DNA from: Sphingomonadales bacterium
GTDB lineage: Bacteria > Pseudomonadota > Alphaproteobacteria > Sphingomonadales > Sphingomonadaceae
Length of the DNA stretch: 64,000 bases
NCBI GenBank assembly: GCA_017309275.1
Contig: JAFKLT010000045.1
Span: 18,109 to 82,108, forward strand
Direction of reading: 5' to 3'
Shown: in pieces, positions 7,299-19,756 of the stretch
Position numbering within the stretch: the stretch's first letter is position 1
How the letters are laid out: each line of letters begins with the position of its first letter
Notes under the pieces: generated by a model
Seen by the model: the letters and a program-made list of their open reading frames with translations, nothing else
Databases searched by the model: none
Told to the model about the DNA's origin: nothing
Program-made: the position numbers and the translations under genes

Positions 7299-7320
7299 AT
7301 TGTGACAGCAATTGTGACAG
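7299..7320. repeat. Tandem 10-mer upstream of the TonB receptor gene
   Basis: ATTGTGACAG occurs at 7299-7308 and 7311-7320, a 12-bp period, about 95 bp upstream of the receptor start. Such closely repeated motifs in a promoter suggest regulator half-sites or overlapping -35-like elements (CTGTCACAAT on the minus strand). No known regulator is assigned. Confidence 0.5.
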
Positions 7321-7380
7321 TGCAAGCCGCGAAGGCGCCGGGGATCAGCGAAAGGTCAAAAAAGCGCGAATTTGCGTCGA

Positions 7381-7405
7381 GGCCCCCGGATTATCCACAG
7401 GGGCC
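7381..7405. other. Hairpin presenting a perfect DnaA box
   Basis: GGCCCC (7381-7386) and GGGGCC (7400-7405) flank a 13-nt loop that contains TTATCCACA (7391-7399), an exact match to the DnaA-box consensus. It lies in the region between the TonB receptor and clpX. A single 9-mer can occur by chance. No cluster of further boxes or AT-rich unwinding element is seen, so this is not claimed as an origin. Confidence 0.35.
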
Positions 7406-7488
7406 GATGCGTTTTTTCAGGCAACTGTTGCTGCAATGCAACATAGTGCGGTGGGCGCTAGCCGGCGGGAGAGGGTGGACGCCGCGAC

Positions 7489-8757
<1,269 letters not shown>

Positions 8758-8811
8758 ATTCAATCCTCTGGCAGGCCCGAAGGGGAGCTGCCGTCAATAT
8801 CCTAGCCCGCG

Positions 8812-8843
8812 GTCACCCAATTACAATATGGCAATTGGGTGAC
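8812..8843. promoter_or_regulatory. Perfect 11-bp inverted repeat in the clpP-clpX gap
   Basis: GTCACCCAATT (8812-8822) and AATTGGGTGAC (8833-8843) are exact reverse complements separated by 10 nt. They sit 55-86 bp upstream of the clpX start. There is no U-run, so it is not a typical intrinsic terminator. It could be an operator for a dimeric regulator or a leader hairpin for clpX. Confidence 0.55.
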
Positions 8844-8936
8844 ATTGGGACAATCTCGGTGAATAGCGCGTCGCGGCAAAGGGGGCGTCAAGAAACGCGG
8901 TTACCAGTCCTTTGCCGTCGGTCGCGGCGCCATTCG

Positions 8937-9587
8937 TCAGGGCGTCGGGCCCTCGCTCTGCGTTGCCGCACCGGTTTCGCCATCGGCAGGCGGGCGCGAG
9001 CCGAAGACATGGTCGACAAGGCCGAATTCCTTGGCTTCCTCGGCTTCGAGGAAGGTGTCGCGGTCCATCGCCTTTTCGATCTCTTTCAACGACTTGCCGG
9101 TATATTTCACATACAGGTCGTTCATCCGCTTGCGGATGCGCAGGATCTCGCGCGCCTGGATTTCGATGTCCGAAGCCATGCCGCGGGCGCCGCCCGACGG
9201 CTGGTGGATCATCACGCGGGCGTTGGGAAGCGCGACGCGCATGCCGGGCTCGCCGGCGGCAAGCAGGAAGCTGCCCATCGACGCGGCCTGGCCGATGCAG
9301 AAGGTGCCGACGCGCGGGCGAATATATTGCATGGTGTCGTGAATCGCCATGCCCGCCGTCACGACGCCGCCCGGCGAGTTGATGTACATGAAGATGTCCT
9401 TCTTCGGATTCTCCGATTCCAGGAACAGCAACTGCGCGGTGATCAGCGAGGCCATATTGTCCTCGACCTCGCCGGTGACGAAGATGATCCGCTCGCGCAG
9501 CAGGCGCGAGAAGATGTCGAAGCTGCGTTCGCCGCGGCTGGTCTGTTCGACGACGACAGGAACAAGGGCGGCGAGCGGGTCGATCAT
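8937..9587 (-). CDS. clpP: ClpP, ATP-dependent Clp protease proteolytic subunit
   Basis: Serine peptidase forming the degradation chamber for ClpX (and ClpA) substrates. The product is 216 aa. The catalytic triad is visible: Ser103 (GQAASMGS), His128 ([10 protein letters not shown]) and Asp177 (MDRDTF), at spacings identical to E. coli ClpP. The last 18 residues are a low-complexity tail. The start [20 protein letters not shown] matches the family. It is upstream of clpX in the same orientation. A heat-shock-like promoter candidate lies 65-96 bp upstream. Confidence 0.97.
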   Translation of the reverse strand: MIDPLAALVPVVVEQTSRGERSFDIFSRLLRERIIFVTGEVEDNMASLITAQLLFLESENPKKDIFMYINSPGGVVTAGMAIHDTMQYIRPRVGTFCIGQAASMGSFLLAAGEPGMRVALPNARVMIHQPSGGARGMASDIEIQAREILRIRKRMNDLYVKYTGKSLKEIEKAMDRDTFLEAEEAKEFGLVDHVFGSRPPADGETGAATQSEGPTP

Positions 9588-9651
9588 CTGAATTTCGTCC
9601 TTATGATTCCGGGATGCCTCGCCGCGAACCGGCGGGCTGCCCCTCTGCCAT

Positions 9652-9683
9652 CCTACATCGTCGCCAAGCCGGACGGTTTCAAG
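9652..9683 (-). promoter_or_regulatory. Candidate heat-shock (RpoH-type) promoter of clpP
   Basis: On the minus strand CTTGAAA (9683-9677), a 16-nt spacer and CGATGTAGG (9660-9652) resemble the RpoH pattern CTTGAAA-N11-16-CCCATNT. The -35 is a full match, the -10 only partial. clpP is heat-induced in many proteobacteria. The assignment is inference. Confidence 0.35.
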
Positions 9684-9687
9684 GGGG

Positions 9688-9715
9688 CAAAAAAAGGGGC
9701 GGGATGTCCCGCCCC
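9688..9715 (-). terminator. Intrinsic terminator of fdxA
   Basis: Nine-bp GC stem GGGGCGGGA (9696-9704) / TCCCGCCCC (9707-9715), followed on the minus strand by a run of seven T (9695-9689). It begins 23 nt past the fdxA stop codon. Confidence 0.9.
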
Positions 9716-9738
9716 GGTAAACTTGTCTCGGTTGGCGA

Positions 9739-10077
9739 TCAGTCGCCTTCGCCAGGTTCGGGCGAGAAGAGGTTTTCGAACTTGCCCTCGACGCCCTTGA
9801 ATTCGTCGGCGTCGGCGGGGCTGTCCTTCTTGACCGTGATGTTCGGCCATTCGGCGCTGAACTTGCTGTTCACTTCCAGCCACTTTTCCAGGCCGCTCTC
9901 GGTGTCGGGTAGAATCGCCTCGGCGGGACATTCGGGCTCGCACACGCCGCAGTCGATGCACTCGTTCGGGTTGATGACGAGCATATTCTCGCCCTCATAG
10001 AAACAGTCGACGGGGCACACCTCAACGCAGTCCATATATTTGCACCGGATGCAGGCGTCGGTGACGACATAGGTCAT
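9739..10077 (-). CDS. fdxA: FdxA, seven-iron ferredoxin
   Basis: Soluble electron carrier with one [3Fe-4S] and one [4Fe-4S] cluster. The 112-aa product starts [20 protein letters not shown]. Cluster cysteines are at 9, 12, 17, 21 and then 40, 43, 46 and 50 ([12 protein letters not shown]). The C-terminal extension [18 protein letters not shown] is typical of FdxA. Start at 10077 has AAGGGAG 9 nt upstream; a longer in-frame extension has no similarity. It lies 175 nt after the S4-domain gene on the same strand and has its own terminator. Confidence 0.95.
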   Translation of the reverse strand: MTYVVTDACIRCKYMDCVEVCPVDCFYEGENMLVINPNECIDCGVCEPECPAEAILPDTESGLEKWLEVNSKFSAEWPNITVKKDSPADADEFKGVEGKFENLFSPEPGEGD

Positions 10078-10252
10078 GGGTTCTGGCTCCCTTGGTCGCG
10101 GCGGCACCCTTGCCGTCCGGACGGTGATTTGCCCCGCCTCTATGCCGCGCGCACGCGGCGCGTCAACGCAAAGCGACTGTTGCGAATCACTTTCATTTTC
10201 TAGGCGGACCAACGGGATTCGGGGCGACAGCTTTTCCTCGCCGGTCGATAGT

Positions 10253-10552
10253 TCAACTGGGGGCGGCGGGCTTTTCGGTGTCGAGCCGGACGTAGCAGGC
10301 CTGGGCTTCCGGGGCAGGGCCGCGACGCAGCGGCAGGGTCAGGAGGCGGATCACCTCGATCCGCTCGCCGACCGGCAGCACCAGCGTCGCTCCGGCATGG
10401 ACCGCGGCCGAGGCGCGGGTGATGCGGCGCCCGTCGAGCCGGATATGACCTGCCGCGACCATTGCCTGCGCCAGCCCGCGTGAGCGCGCGAAGCGCAGGT
10501 ACCAAAGCAGCTTGTCGAGCCGGATGCTTCCCGCCGCGCCCGGACTCGTCAT
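10253..10552 (-). CDS. S4-domain RNA-binding protein (Hsp15-like)
   Basis: The 99-aa product consists mostly of one S4 domain: [20 protein letters not shown], then [15 protein letters not shown] and [19 protein letters not shown]. Hsp15 proteins bind free 50S subunits carrying nascent chains, but whether that role applies here is inferred only from the domain. Its start overlaps the stop of the upstream helicase gene by one base (TGATG, 10550-10554), so translation is likely coupled. The two proteins may act in the same RNA process. Confidence 0.85.
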   Translation of the reverse strand: MTSPGAAGSIRLDKLLWYLRFARSRGLAQAMVAAGHIRLDGRRITRASAAVHAGATLVLPVGERIEVIRLLTLPLRRGPAPEAQACYVRLDTEKPAAPS

Positions 10553-13332
10553 CAGTCTTTCCGGGCGTCCGCGAGCAGGGCCGCCAGTCCGGCGAAGGGG
10601 CTGTTCGGCGACGGGCCCCTCCGCACGGCGCGATCGGCGCGGTCGGTGCGGGGCGAGCGAGCGCTGGCCTCGGCGGGCTTGGTCGGCGTGCCTGGCTTGC
10701 CGCGCCGCATCTTGGCCTGCTTGGCCTGCTTGGCCGGCAGTTGCGGCCGGTCGCCGTGGGTGGCGGGCTGCGCTGCGGCCGGCGCCTTCTTGCCGCGTTT
10801 GCGCCGCTGGCGCTGATCGGCGCTTTTCAAGCCCGACCAGCGCCAGCGCTGGAGCGCGGGCTCGCCGACGGCGCGAAAGCCGAAACTGCCGAGCAGCGCG
10901 CGGCGCGTTTCCTCGTCGAGGCCGAGCGATGTTGCGAGCGCCGGGTCGATGACGAAGCCCGGCGCGTGCGGCGCATGGTCGTCGCCATGATCGTCGTGAT
11001 GATGTTCGTCGCGGCCGGCGAGCGGGGAAGTCGGCGGCGCGGCCGCCTGCATCCGCGCGGCATGCGCCTGGCGCGCCAGCTTTTCGGCCATGTCGATGCG
11101 CAGCCAGCCGTTCGCGCAGCGGCGGAAGCCCGCGATGACCAGTCCGGCGTGGCTGCCGGTCTTCTGCGTCACCGCGCCTTGCGGCGGCAGCGCCGGAATC
11201 GTCGCGCTCTGTTGCGCGGCCATCAGCGCGGCGCGCCAGCGCACCGCCTCGGGCTTCAGGAGAGTCGGGTGGAAAATGTCGAGCGAGCCGATGGTCAGGC
11301 CGAGCTTGCGAAGCTGCGGTCGCTCGTCGGCGGTGATCGCGGTGAGCTGGGCTTCGACCGCGGCGCGGCTCGCGGTGCCACCGCCGTCGACGAGCGCCGC
11401 GAGCAGCGCGCGGACGCGCGGCGGGGTGAACAGGTCGCCCGCGGCCTCGCCCATCGCCGCAAGCGGGGCGGCGTGGCGCGCGAGTTGCTGCGCGACGAAC
11501 GCCTGCAGCCGCTCCGAAATCGCCTGCACCTGCTGCGGTTCGAGCCGCCGGAGCGACGCGTCGATCTGAATCGCCGGCTGGACCAGCGTCGGCCCGCGCG
11601 TCAGCGTCGCGACAACATGCCCGTGCCAGGCGAGGCGCGGTGCCGTGCCGGGCTCGCTGACCAGCGCCAGGCCGTTGTCCTCGCCCGCCGCGAGCGCGGC
11701 GGCGCGGCGGGCCAGCTCGCTGCGCAGATGTTTTTCGGCCGCGGCCAGCAGCATGCGGTGGTCGCTCGCGCGTGCCTTTGCGTCGACCTTGAATTGAAAG
11801 CCCTTCAGCGTGCCAATCGCCTCGCCGTCGACCGCGACGGTGCCGTCGGGGCCGACCGCGACGGGCAGGGCGGCGTGGCGCTGCCCCGCATCGCGGAGCA
11901 GCAGCGCGAGGCGGCGGTCGACGAAGCGCTGCGCCAGCGCCGCGTGGAGCGCGTCGGAAAGCCGCGATTCGAGCACCTGCGTCTGTTCGGTCCAGCCTGC
12001 GCCGCCGGCGATCCAGTCACCGCGCTGCGCGATGAAGCAAAGGGTGCGCACCGCGGCGATCCGGCTGGCGAGCTGTTCGATGTCGCCCTCGGTATCGTCG
12101 AGCCGCGCCAGCCGCCGCGCGAACCAGTCGGGGTCGATCATCCCGTCGCCGCTGGTCCGCCATTGCCACAGCTTGAAGACGGTGCGGCTGTGATGCTCGG
12201 CGCCGAGCTGTTCGAAATCGGGCAGGCCGCACACGTCCCACAGGCGCTCGACCGCCTCGGGCTCGCCGCCGCGCATCCGCACCTCCATGTCGCCCGCCAG
12301 ATGCTTGAGCACGGCCAGGTCGACCGCTTCGGGCGCGGCGCGCAGGCTGGGCTGCGTCGGCGGCTGCGCCAGGTCGGCGAGCAGGCGGTCTAGACTGTCG
12401 TAGCGCGGCGTCGGGTTGCGCCAGAAGAGGGTGGAGAGCGGCGGGAAATGATGGCCCTCGATCGCCAGTATCTCCTCGGGCGTCATCCCGCCCTGCGGCA
12501 TCGCGATGGTGCCGAAGCTGCCGTCCTGCTGGTGCCGGCCCGCGCGCCCCGCGATCTGCGCCATTTCCGATATGGTCAGGCGGCGCAGGCGGCGGCCGTC
12601 GAATTTCTGAAGACTCGCAAAGGCGACATGCTGGACGTCGAGGTTGAGCCCCATGCCGATCGCGTCGGTCGCGACGAGATAATCGACTTCGCCGGCCTCG
12701 AACATCGCGACCTGCGCGTTGCGCGTCTTGGGGCTGAGCGCGCCCATGACGACCGCGGCGCCGCCCGCGAAGCGGCGCAGCATCTCTGCGATCGCATAGA
12801 CTTCCTCGGCCGAGAAGGCGACGATCGCCGATCGTTTCGGCAGCCGCGACAGCTTCGACGTCCCGGCATAGCTCAGCGTCGAGAAGCGCGGGCGGGTGAT
12901 GATGTCGGCTTCGGGGACCAGCCCCTTGACCAGGCCGCGGATCGTGGCGGAGCCGAGGATCATCGTCTCCTCGCGGCCCCGCGCGCGCAGCAGCCGGTCG
13001 GTGAAGACATGGCCGCGTTCGGGGTCGGCGCCGAGCTGTGCCTCGTCGATCCCGACGAAGGCGACGTCGCGATCGACCGGCAGCGCCTCCATCGTGCCCA
13101 GCAGATAGCGGGCCTCGGGCGGCATGATCCGTTCCTCGCCCGTGATCAGCGCGACCTGCGCCGGTCCCTTGATCGCGACGACACGATCATAGACCTCGCG
13201 CGCCAGCAGGCGCAGCGGAAAGCCGATCATCCCGCTGGTATGGGCGGTCAGACGCTCGACCGCCAAATGGGTTTTGCCGGTGTTGGTGGGGCCAAGGACA
13301 GCCTTGACCGGGGTGGAAGAGGATGACGTCAT
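10552..13332 (-). CDS. SUV3-like DEAD/H-box RNA helicase
   Basis: Superfamily-2 helicase resembling mitochondrial SUV3, common in alphaproteobacteria; probably acts in RNA turnover. The product is 926 aa. Walker A AVLGPTNTGKTHLAVERL is at about 10-27. The DEAH-equivalent box reads GIDEAQ, motif III ILGSATI, and the helicase C domain contains TDAIGMGLNLDV and QIAGRAGRH. The remaining roughly 550 residues hold the SUV3 C-terminal region, a His/Asp cluster (DEHHHDDHGDDHAPHAPG) and a Lys/Arg-rich tail. Start at 13332 is chosen because the conserved domain begins just after it; the upstream frame is non-homologous. It is followed with a 1-nt overlap by the S4 gene. Confidence 0.9.
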   Translation of the reverse strand: MTSSSSTPVKAVLGPTNTGKTHLAVERLTAHTSGMIGFPLRLLAREVYDRVVAIKGPAQVALITGEERIMPPEARYLLGTMEALPVDRDVAFVGIDEAQLGADPERGHVFTDRLLRARGREETMILGSATIRGLVKGLVPEADIITRPRFSTLSYAGTSKLSRLPKRSAIVAFSAEEVYAIAEMLRRFAGGAAVVMGALSPKTRNAQVAMFEAGEVDYLVATDAIGMGLNLDVQHVAFASLQKFDGRRLRRLTISEMAQIAGRAGRHQQDGSFGTIAMPQGGMTPEEILAIEGHHFPPLSTLFWRNPTPRYDSLDRLLADLAQPPTQPSLRAAPEAVDLAVLKHLAGDMEVRMRGGEPEAVERLWDVCGLPDFEQLGAEHHSRTVFKLWQWRTSGDGMIDPDWFARRLARLDDTEGDIEQLASRIAAVRTLCFIAQRGDWIAGGAGWTEQTQVLESRLSDALHAALAQRFVDRRLALLLRDAGQRHAALPVAVGPDGTVAVDGEAIGTLKGFQFKVDAKARASDHRMLLAAAEKHLRSELARRAAALAAGEDNGLALVSEPGTAPRLAWHGHVVATLTRGPTLVQPAIQIDASLRRLEPQQVQAISERLQAFVAQQLARHAAPLAAMGEAAGDLFTPPRVRALLAALVDGGGTASRAAVEAQLTAITADERPQLRKLGLTIGSLDIFHPTLLKPEAVRWRAALMAAQQSATIPALPPQGAVTQKTGSHAGLVIAGFRRCANGWLRIDMAEKLARQAHAARMQAAAPPTSPLAGRDEHHHDDHGDDHAPHAPGFVIDPALATSLGLDEETRRALLGSFGFRAVGEPALQRWRWSGLKSADQRQRRKRGKKAPAAAQPATHGDRPQLPAKQAKQAKMRRGKPGTPTKPAEASARSPRTDRADRAVRRGPSPNSPFAGLAALLADARKD

Positions 13333-13607
13333 TGTCGTTCGACTCACGCTGGCATGGTCGCGGGCGGCGCGCAACCGCCGATCGTCGAACCAAGGCGAAT
13401 ATCCCCCATTTTCTGCCGTCCGGCACATCATGGCGTGGCCCCGCCACGGCCCGCCGCAACGAGAGCCGCCCGACAGGCCATTAAATTGACTTTAACGACC
13501 TTTCTTTACAGACCGACGCTCGGAAAATCATTCGACGGCAGGGCTTGAAGGGGCTCCGTCGAGCGGGGGTTGCGTTTTTGTTTCAGCGTCACGAGCCCAT
13601 TGGGGGT

Positions 13608-16212
<2,605 letters not shown>

Positions 16213-16225
16213 CTTTGGGGGGTAA

Positions 16226-18484
16226 ATGACGCAGGGACCGCGGCGCTGGCTTTTCGTGCTGACCATCTTGGTCGGCAGTTTCCTGCTTTTCCAGGTGCAG
16301 CCGATGGTGGCGCGCATGGTGCTCCCCAAATTGGGCGGCGCGCCGGCGGTCTGGAACAGCGCGATGCTCGTCTATCAGGCGCTGCTGCTTGGCGGCTATG
16401 CCTATGCGCACTGGCTCGGCCGCTTCGAAATCCGCCGTCAGGCGACCATCCATCTCGCGCTGTTTCTGGTGGCCGCATTGTGGTTGCCGCTCGGCATCGC
16501 GCAGATCGGCTCGCCCGCGCCGGGGCAGGAGGCGCTGTGGGTGCCGCTGCTGCTGCTCGCCTCGATCGGCCCGGTCTTTTTCGTCGTCTCGGCGCAGGCG
16601 CCGCTGATGCAGCGCTGGTTCGCCGCCGATCCGCGCGCGGGCGATCCCTATTATCTTTACGCCGCCTCGAACCTCGGCAGCTTTGCGGGGTTGATCAGCT
16701 ATCCGGCGCTCGTCGAACCCAATATGCCGCTCGCGACGCAAAGTTGGGGCTGGACCGCAGGCTATGCGCTGCTCGTGCTCGTCGTCGCGGCGAGCGCCGC
16801 CGCGCGCTGGAACAGCCACGCCATCCATGATGACGCCGCGAAATCCACCGAAGAACCGCGCCCGACGCTACGCCGCCAACTTCATTGGCTGTTGATCGCG
16901 GCGGTGCCGTCGGGATTGATGCTGTCGACGACGACGCATCTGACCACCGACATCGTCGCGATGCCGTTGCTGTGGGTGCTGCCGCTCGGCCTCTACCTTC
17001 TCAGTTTTTCGATCGCCTTTTCGAACAGCGAATCCATCAAGAGCACCTTCCGCGTCATCGCGCCGGCGGTGCTGCTGATTGCGGGCGGGCAGGCGCTGCT
17101 CAGCACCAGCGGCGGGACGATGCTGATCGCGTTGATGAGCCTGGTGATGCTGTTCGTCGTCGCGACCGCGCTGCACGACTATCTACACCATCTGCGTCCC
17201 TCGCCGCGCTATCTTACGCTCTTCTATCTGATCATGTCGGCGGGCGGGGTGCTCGGCGGGCTGTTCGCGGCGCTGATCGCACCGCTGCTGTTCGACTGGG
17301 TCTATGAACATCCGATCCTCGTGCTGGCGGCGGCGATGCTGATGCCGCTTCCCGCGCTGCTGCCGTGGAACGAGTGGTTCAAGATCGACCGGCCGCTGCG
17401 GATCGTCGTCCTGCTCCTGCTGCTTGCGGCCTTCGCCAGCTATTCGCTCGCGGTCAATTGGGACGGCACGTTCAACGGCGCCAATGGTGCGTGGGCGGCC
17501 CTTATCCTCGCGGTCGGGCTGCTCGTCATCGCCTGGCGCTGGGCCTATATCATCGCGCTTGGCCTGCTGATGCTCGGCGTGGGCGGTGCGGAGACGCTGA
17601 AGAGCAGCACCGAAGGCATGCGGACGCGCAGCTATTTCGGTGTCTACACGGTCACCGACGACACCTATCGCCACCAGCGCCGGCTTGCGCACGGCACGAC
17701 GCTGCACGGGTTGCAGCGCACCGACAAGGGCGACGAGCTGGAGCCGACCACCTATTATGGTCACCGCTCGGGCGTCGGGCTGACACTCGACAAGGCCGAA
17801 CAGCTGGCGGGCCCCAATGCAGCGGTCGGTATCGTCGGACTCGGTGCAGGAACGCTGTCCTGTTACCGCCGCCCGGGTCAGGCCTGGACGATCTTCGAGA
17901 TCGATCCCGCCATGGCGAGGATCGCGCGCGACCCGTCGAAATTCACCTTCCTCAGCAAATGTGCGCCCAACGTGCCGATCGTACTCGGCGACGCGCGGCT
18001 TCAGATTGCAGAAATGCAGCCGGCGCAGTTCGACATATTGGTCATCGACGCCTTTTCGTCGGATGCGATCCCGCTGCACCTGCTGACCAAGGAAGCGATC
18101 GGCATCTATGCCCGCGCGCTCAAGCCCAACGGCATCCTGCTGATCCATATCTCGAACCGTTTCTTCGATCTGGAGCCCGTGCTCGCCGCCGAGGCGAAGG
18201 CGCGGGGGTGGAGCGCGGCGATCCGCCTCGATCCCTCGCCGTCGGACAAGGATCCGCAGCGTATCGATTTCGGCAATCTGACCGGCTCGAACTGGGTGGC
18301 GCTCAGCGCGACGCAGCAGCGGCTGGACCAGCTGACGGGCGGAACGCAGCCTCGTGCGAAGGCGGACGAGGACGGCGCCTGGGTGCCGCTGCGGGCGCAG
18401 CCGCATTTCGAACGCTGGACGGACGATTATGCCTCTACCCTACCGGTCCTGTTGTGGGGCCACCTGATTGGAAAGCGCGAATGA
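16226..18484 (+). CDS. Fused multi-span membrane protein with spermidine-synthase-like domain
   Basis: The 752-aa product has two parts. Residues about 1-460 carry roughly a dozen hydrophobic helices, starting RRWLFVLTILVGSFLLFQVQ and including VLPKLGGAPAVWNSAMLVYQ. The C-terminal part (about 530-700) resembles spermidine synthase: the nucleotide-binding loop VGIVGLGAGTLSCY, an acidic FEIDPAMARIARD, and DILVIDAFSSDAIPLHLL. The fusion is known as MFS/spermidine synthase, but the substrate of either half is not established. True polyamine synthesis should not be assumed. Its stop overlaps the next start by 4 nt (ATGA). Confidence 0.83.
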   Translation: MTQGPRRWLFVLTILVGSFLLFQVQPMVARMVLPKLGGAPAVWNSAMLVYQALLLGGYAYAHWLGRFEIRRQATIHLALFLVAALWLPLGIAQIGSPAPGQEALWVPLLLLASIGPVFFVVSAQAPLMQRWFAADPRAGDPYYLYAASNLGSFAGLISYPALVEPNMPLATQSWGWTAGYALLVLVVAASAAARWNSHAIHDDAAKSTEEPRPTLRRQLHWLLIAAVPSGLMLSTTTHLTTDIVAMPLLWVLPLGLYLLSFSIAFSNSESIKSTFRVIAPAVLLIAGGQALLSTSGGTMLIALMSLVMLFVVATALHDYLHHLRPSPRYLTLFYLIMSAGGVLGGLFAALIAPLLFDWVYEHPILVLAAAMLMPLPALLPWNEWFKIDRPLRIVVLLLLLAAFASYSLAVNWDGTFNGANGAWAALILAVGLLVIAWRWAYIIALGLLMLGVGGAETLKSSTEGMRTRSYFGVYTVTDDTYRHQRRLAHGTTLHGLQRTDKGDELEPTTYYGHRSGVGLTLDKAEQLAGPNAAVGIVGLGAGTLSCYRRPGQAWTIFEIDPAMARIARDPSKFTFLSKCAPNVPIVLGDARLQIAEMQPAQFDILVIDAFSSDAIPLHLLTKEAIGIYARALKPNGILLIHISNRFFDLEPVLAAEAKARGWSAAIRLDPSPSDKDPQRIDFGNLTGSNWVALSATQQRLDQLTGGTQPRAKADEDGAWVPLRAQPHFERWTDDYASTLPVLLWGHLIGKRE

Positions 18485-19038
18485 CCTTTACCGACGTCAG
18501 CATCGTCAGCATCAACGGCAAGACTCCGCGGATCGATCCCAGCGCCTTCATCGCGCCGGGATGCCGGATCATCGGCGACGTAACGATCGGGCCGGATGTC
18601 AGCATCTGGTATAATTGCGTGCTGCGCGCCGATGTCAGCCACATCGTCGTCGGCGCACGGTCGAACATTCAGGACGGCAGCGTCGTGCATTGCGACGGCC
18701 CGATGCCGCATCGCCCCGACGGCTTTCCGACCATCATCGGCGAGGATGTGCTGATCGGCCATCTGGCGATGGTGCACGGCTGCACGCTTGCCGACCGGGC
18801 GTTCGTCGGCCTGAAGGCGACGGTGATGAACGGGTGCCGCATCGGCAGCGACGCGATGCTCGCGGCCGGCGCCTTGCTGACCGAGAACAAGCAGATTCCC
18901 GATCGCGAATTGTGGGCGGGATCGCCCGCCCGGCGCGTGCGCGAGATCGACTATGCGCAGGCTGCCGGGATGCAGATGGGCGTCGCACATTATGTGCACA
19001 ACGGCCGCCTCCACAAGGCGGCGATCAACGGCGGATGA
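18481..19038 (+). CDS. Gamma-class carbonic anhydrase-like hexapeptide-repeat protein
   Basis: The 185-aa left-handed beta-helix protein has hexapeptide repeats through most of its length (RIIGDVTIGPDVSIWYNCVL and onward). The three zinc-ligand histidines of gamma carbonic anhydrases are visible: His70 (SVVHCD), His94 and His99 (LIGHLAMVHGC). Reversible CO2 hydration is therefore possible. Many YrdA/PaaY-type relatives have the ligands but weak or untested activity. The start overlaps the stop of the preceding gene (ATGA at 18481), so the two are translationally coupled. Confidence 0.87.
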   Translation: MTFTDVSIVSINGKTPRIDPSAFIAPGCRIIGDVTIGPDVSIWYNCVLRADVSHIVVGARSNIQDGSVVHCDGPMPHRPDGFPTIIGEDVLIGHLAMVHGCTLADRAFVGLKATVMNGCRIGSDAMLAAGALLTENKQIPDRELWAGSPARRVREIDYAQAAGMQMGVAHYVHNGRLHKAAINGG

Positions 19039-19056
19039 GCCGCGGATGAGCCGATA

Positions 19057-19080
19057 TCCCCTCCCGCAAGCGGGAGGGGA
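19057..19080. terminator. GC hairpin between convergent genes
   Basis: TCCCCTCCCGC (19057-19067) and GCGGGAGGGGA (19070-19080) form a perfect 11-bp stem with a 2-nt loop. It lies between the convergent carbonic-anhydrase and PuuD-like genes. There is no U-run on either strand. It could act bidirectionally or be one of the dispersed palindromes common in sphingomonads. Confidence 0.5.
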
Positions 19081-19089
19081 ACGTCCGGC

Positions 19090-19662
19090 TTAGCTGAAGT
19101 TCACCATCGCATAGAGCATCGGGATCGACAGCAGGGTGTTGGTCCGGGAAAAGATCATCGCGGTCTTCGCGGCCTTTGCCTTGGTCGCATCGTCGGCTTC
19201 GACGATACCCAGCGCCTTTTTCTGGTTCGGCCAGATCACGAACCAGACGTTGAACGCCATCACCAGGGCCAGCCACATGCCGACGCCGATCAGCTTGTAC
19301 GGGTCCTGAAGTCCAAGCGCGGGTGCCAGATATTTGGCGTGACCCGCGATGGCGAGGCCCAGCAGCACGGTGATCAGTGCCGCCCAGCGGAACCAGAACA
19401 GCGCGGCGGGCGCGATATGCTTCGATACGCCGGGCTTCAGCTCGGCCGGAATCTTGGGCATGGTCGGAATCTGGACGAAGTTGAAATAATAGAGCAGGCC
19501 GATCCACAAAATGCCGAAGAAGGTATGCAGCCAGCGCAGGATCGCGTTGCCCGCCGCGATGCCATCCTCGAAATTCTGGCCATTGAGGCCCAGCATCAGC
19601 ACGATTGCGAGGATCAGCCCCGCGCCCAGCACGGCGTGCAGATTTCCGAAAAACTTGTCCAT
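19090..19662 (-). CDS. PuuD-like integral membrane protein (urate hydroxylase membrane-domain family)
   Basis: The 190-aa product has four hydrophobic helices, about residues 5-28, 40-60, 85-105 and 120-142, with ILRWLHTFFGILWIGLLYYF. It resembles the membrane part of PuuD, a membrane urate oxidase, but lacks the C-terminal cytochrome c domain (no CxxCH). Urate oxidation cannot be asserted and no purine genes are nearby. Start at 19662 (second ATG) has GAGGGGG at normal distance; the ATG at 19668 is too close to it. The gene stands alone. Confidence 0.72.
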   Translation of the reverse strand: MDKFFGNLHAVLGAGLILAIVLMLGLNGQNFEDGIAAGNAILRWLHTFFGILWIGLLYYFNFVQIPTMPKIPAELKPGVSKHIAPAALFWFRWAALITVLLGLAIAGHAKYLAPALGLQDPYKLIGVGMWLALVMAFNVWFVIWPNQKKALGIVEADDATKAKAAKTAMIFSRTNTLLSIPMLYAMVNFS

Positions 19663-19756
19663 GTGCATTCCCCCTCGGTTGTGCGGCGCCCGTTTTGTCC
19701 GGTCGGGGTGCGACCCGGCGCCGATGACGCTGCTATGGCAGCGTCGGGGGCCGGAC

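Noticed and set aside
7381-7405. Replication origin near clpX
   Set aside because: Only one DnaA-box match, no clustered boxes, no AT-rich unwinding stretch and no dnaA, hemE or parAB nearby.
8812-8843. Terminator between clpP and clpX
   Set aside because: The stem is half AT, the loop is 10 nt and no T-run follows on the minus strand, so an operator or leader hairpin fits better.
19090-19662. Complete urate oxidase PuuD
   Set aside because: The cytochrome c domain (CxxCH) is missing and no purine-degradation genes are near, so only the membrane-domain family is claimed.
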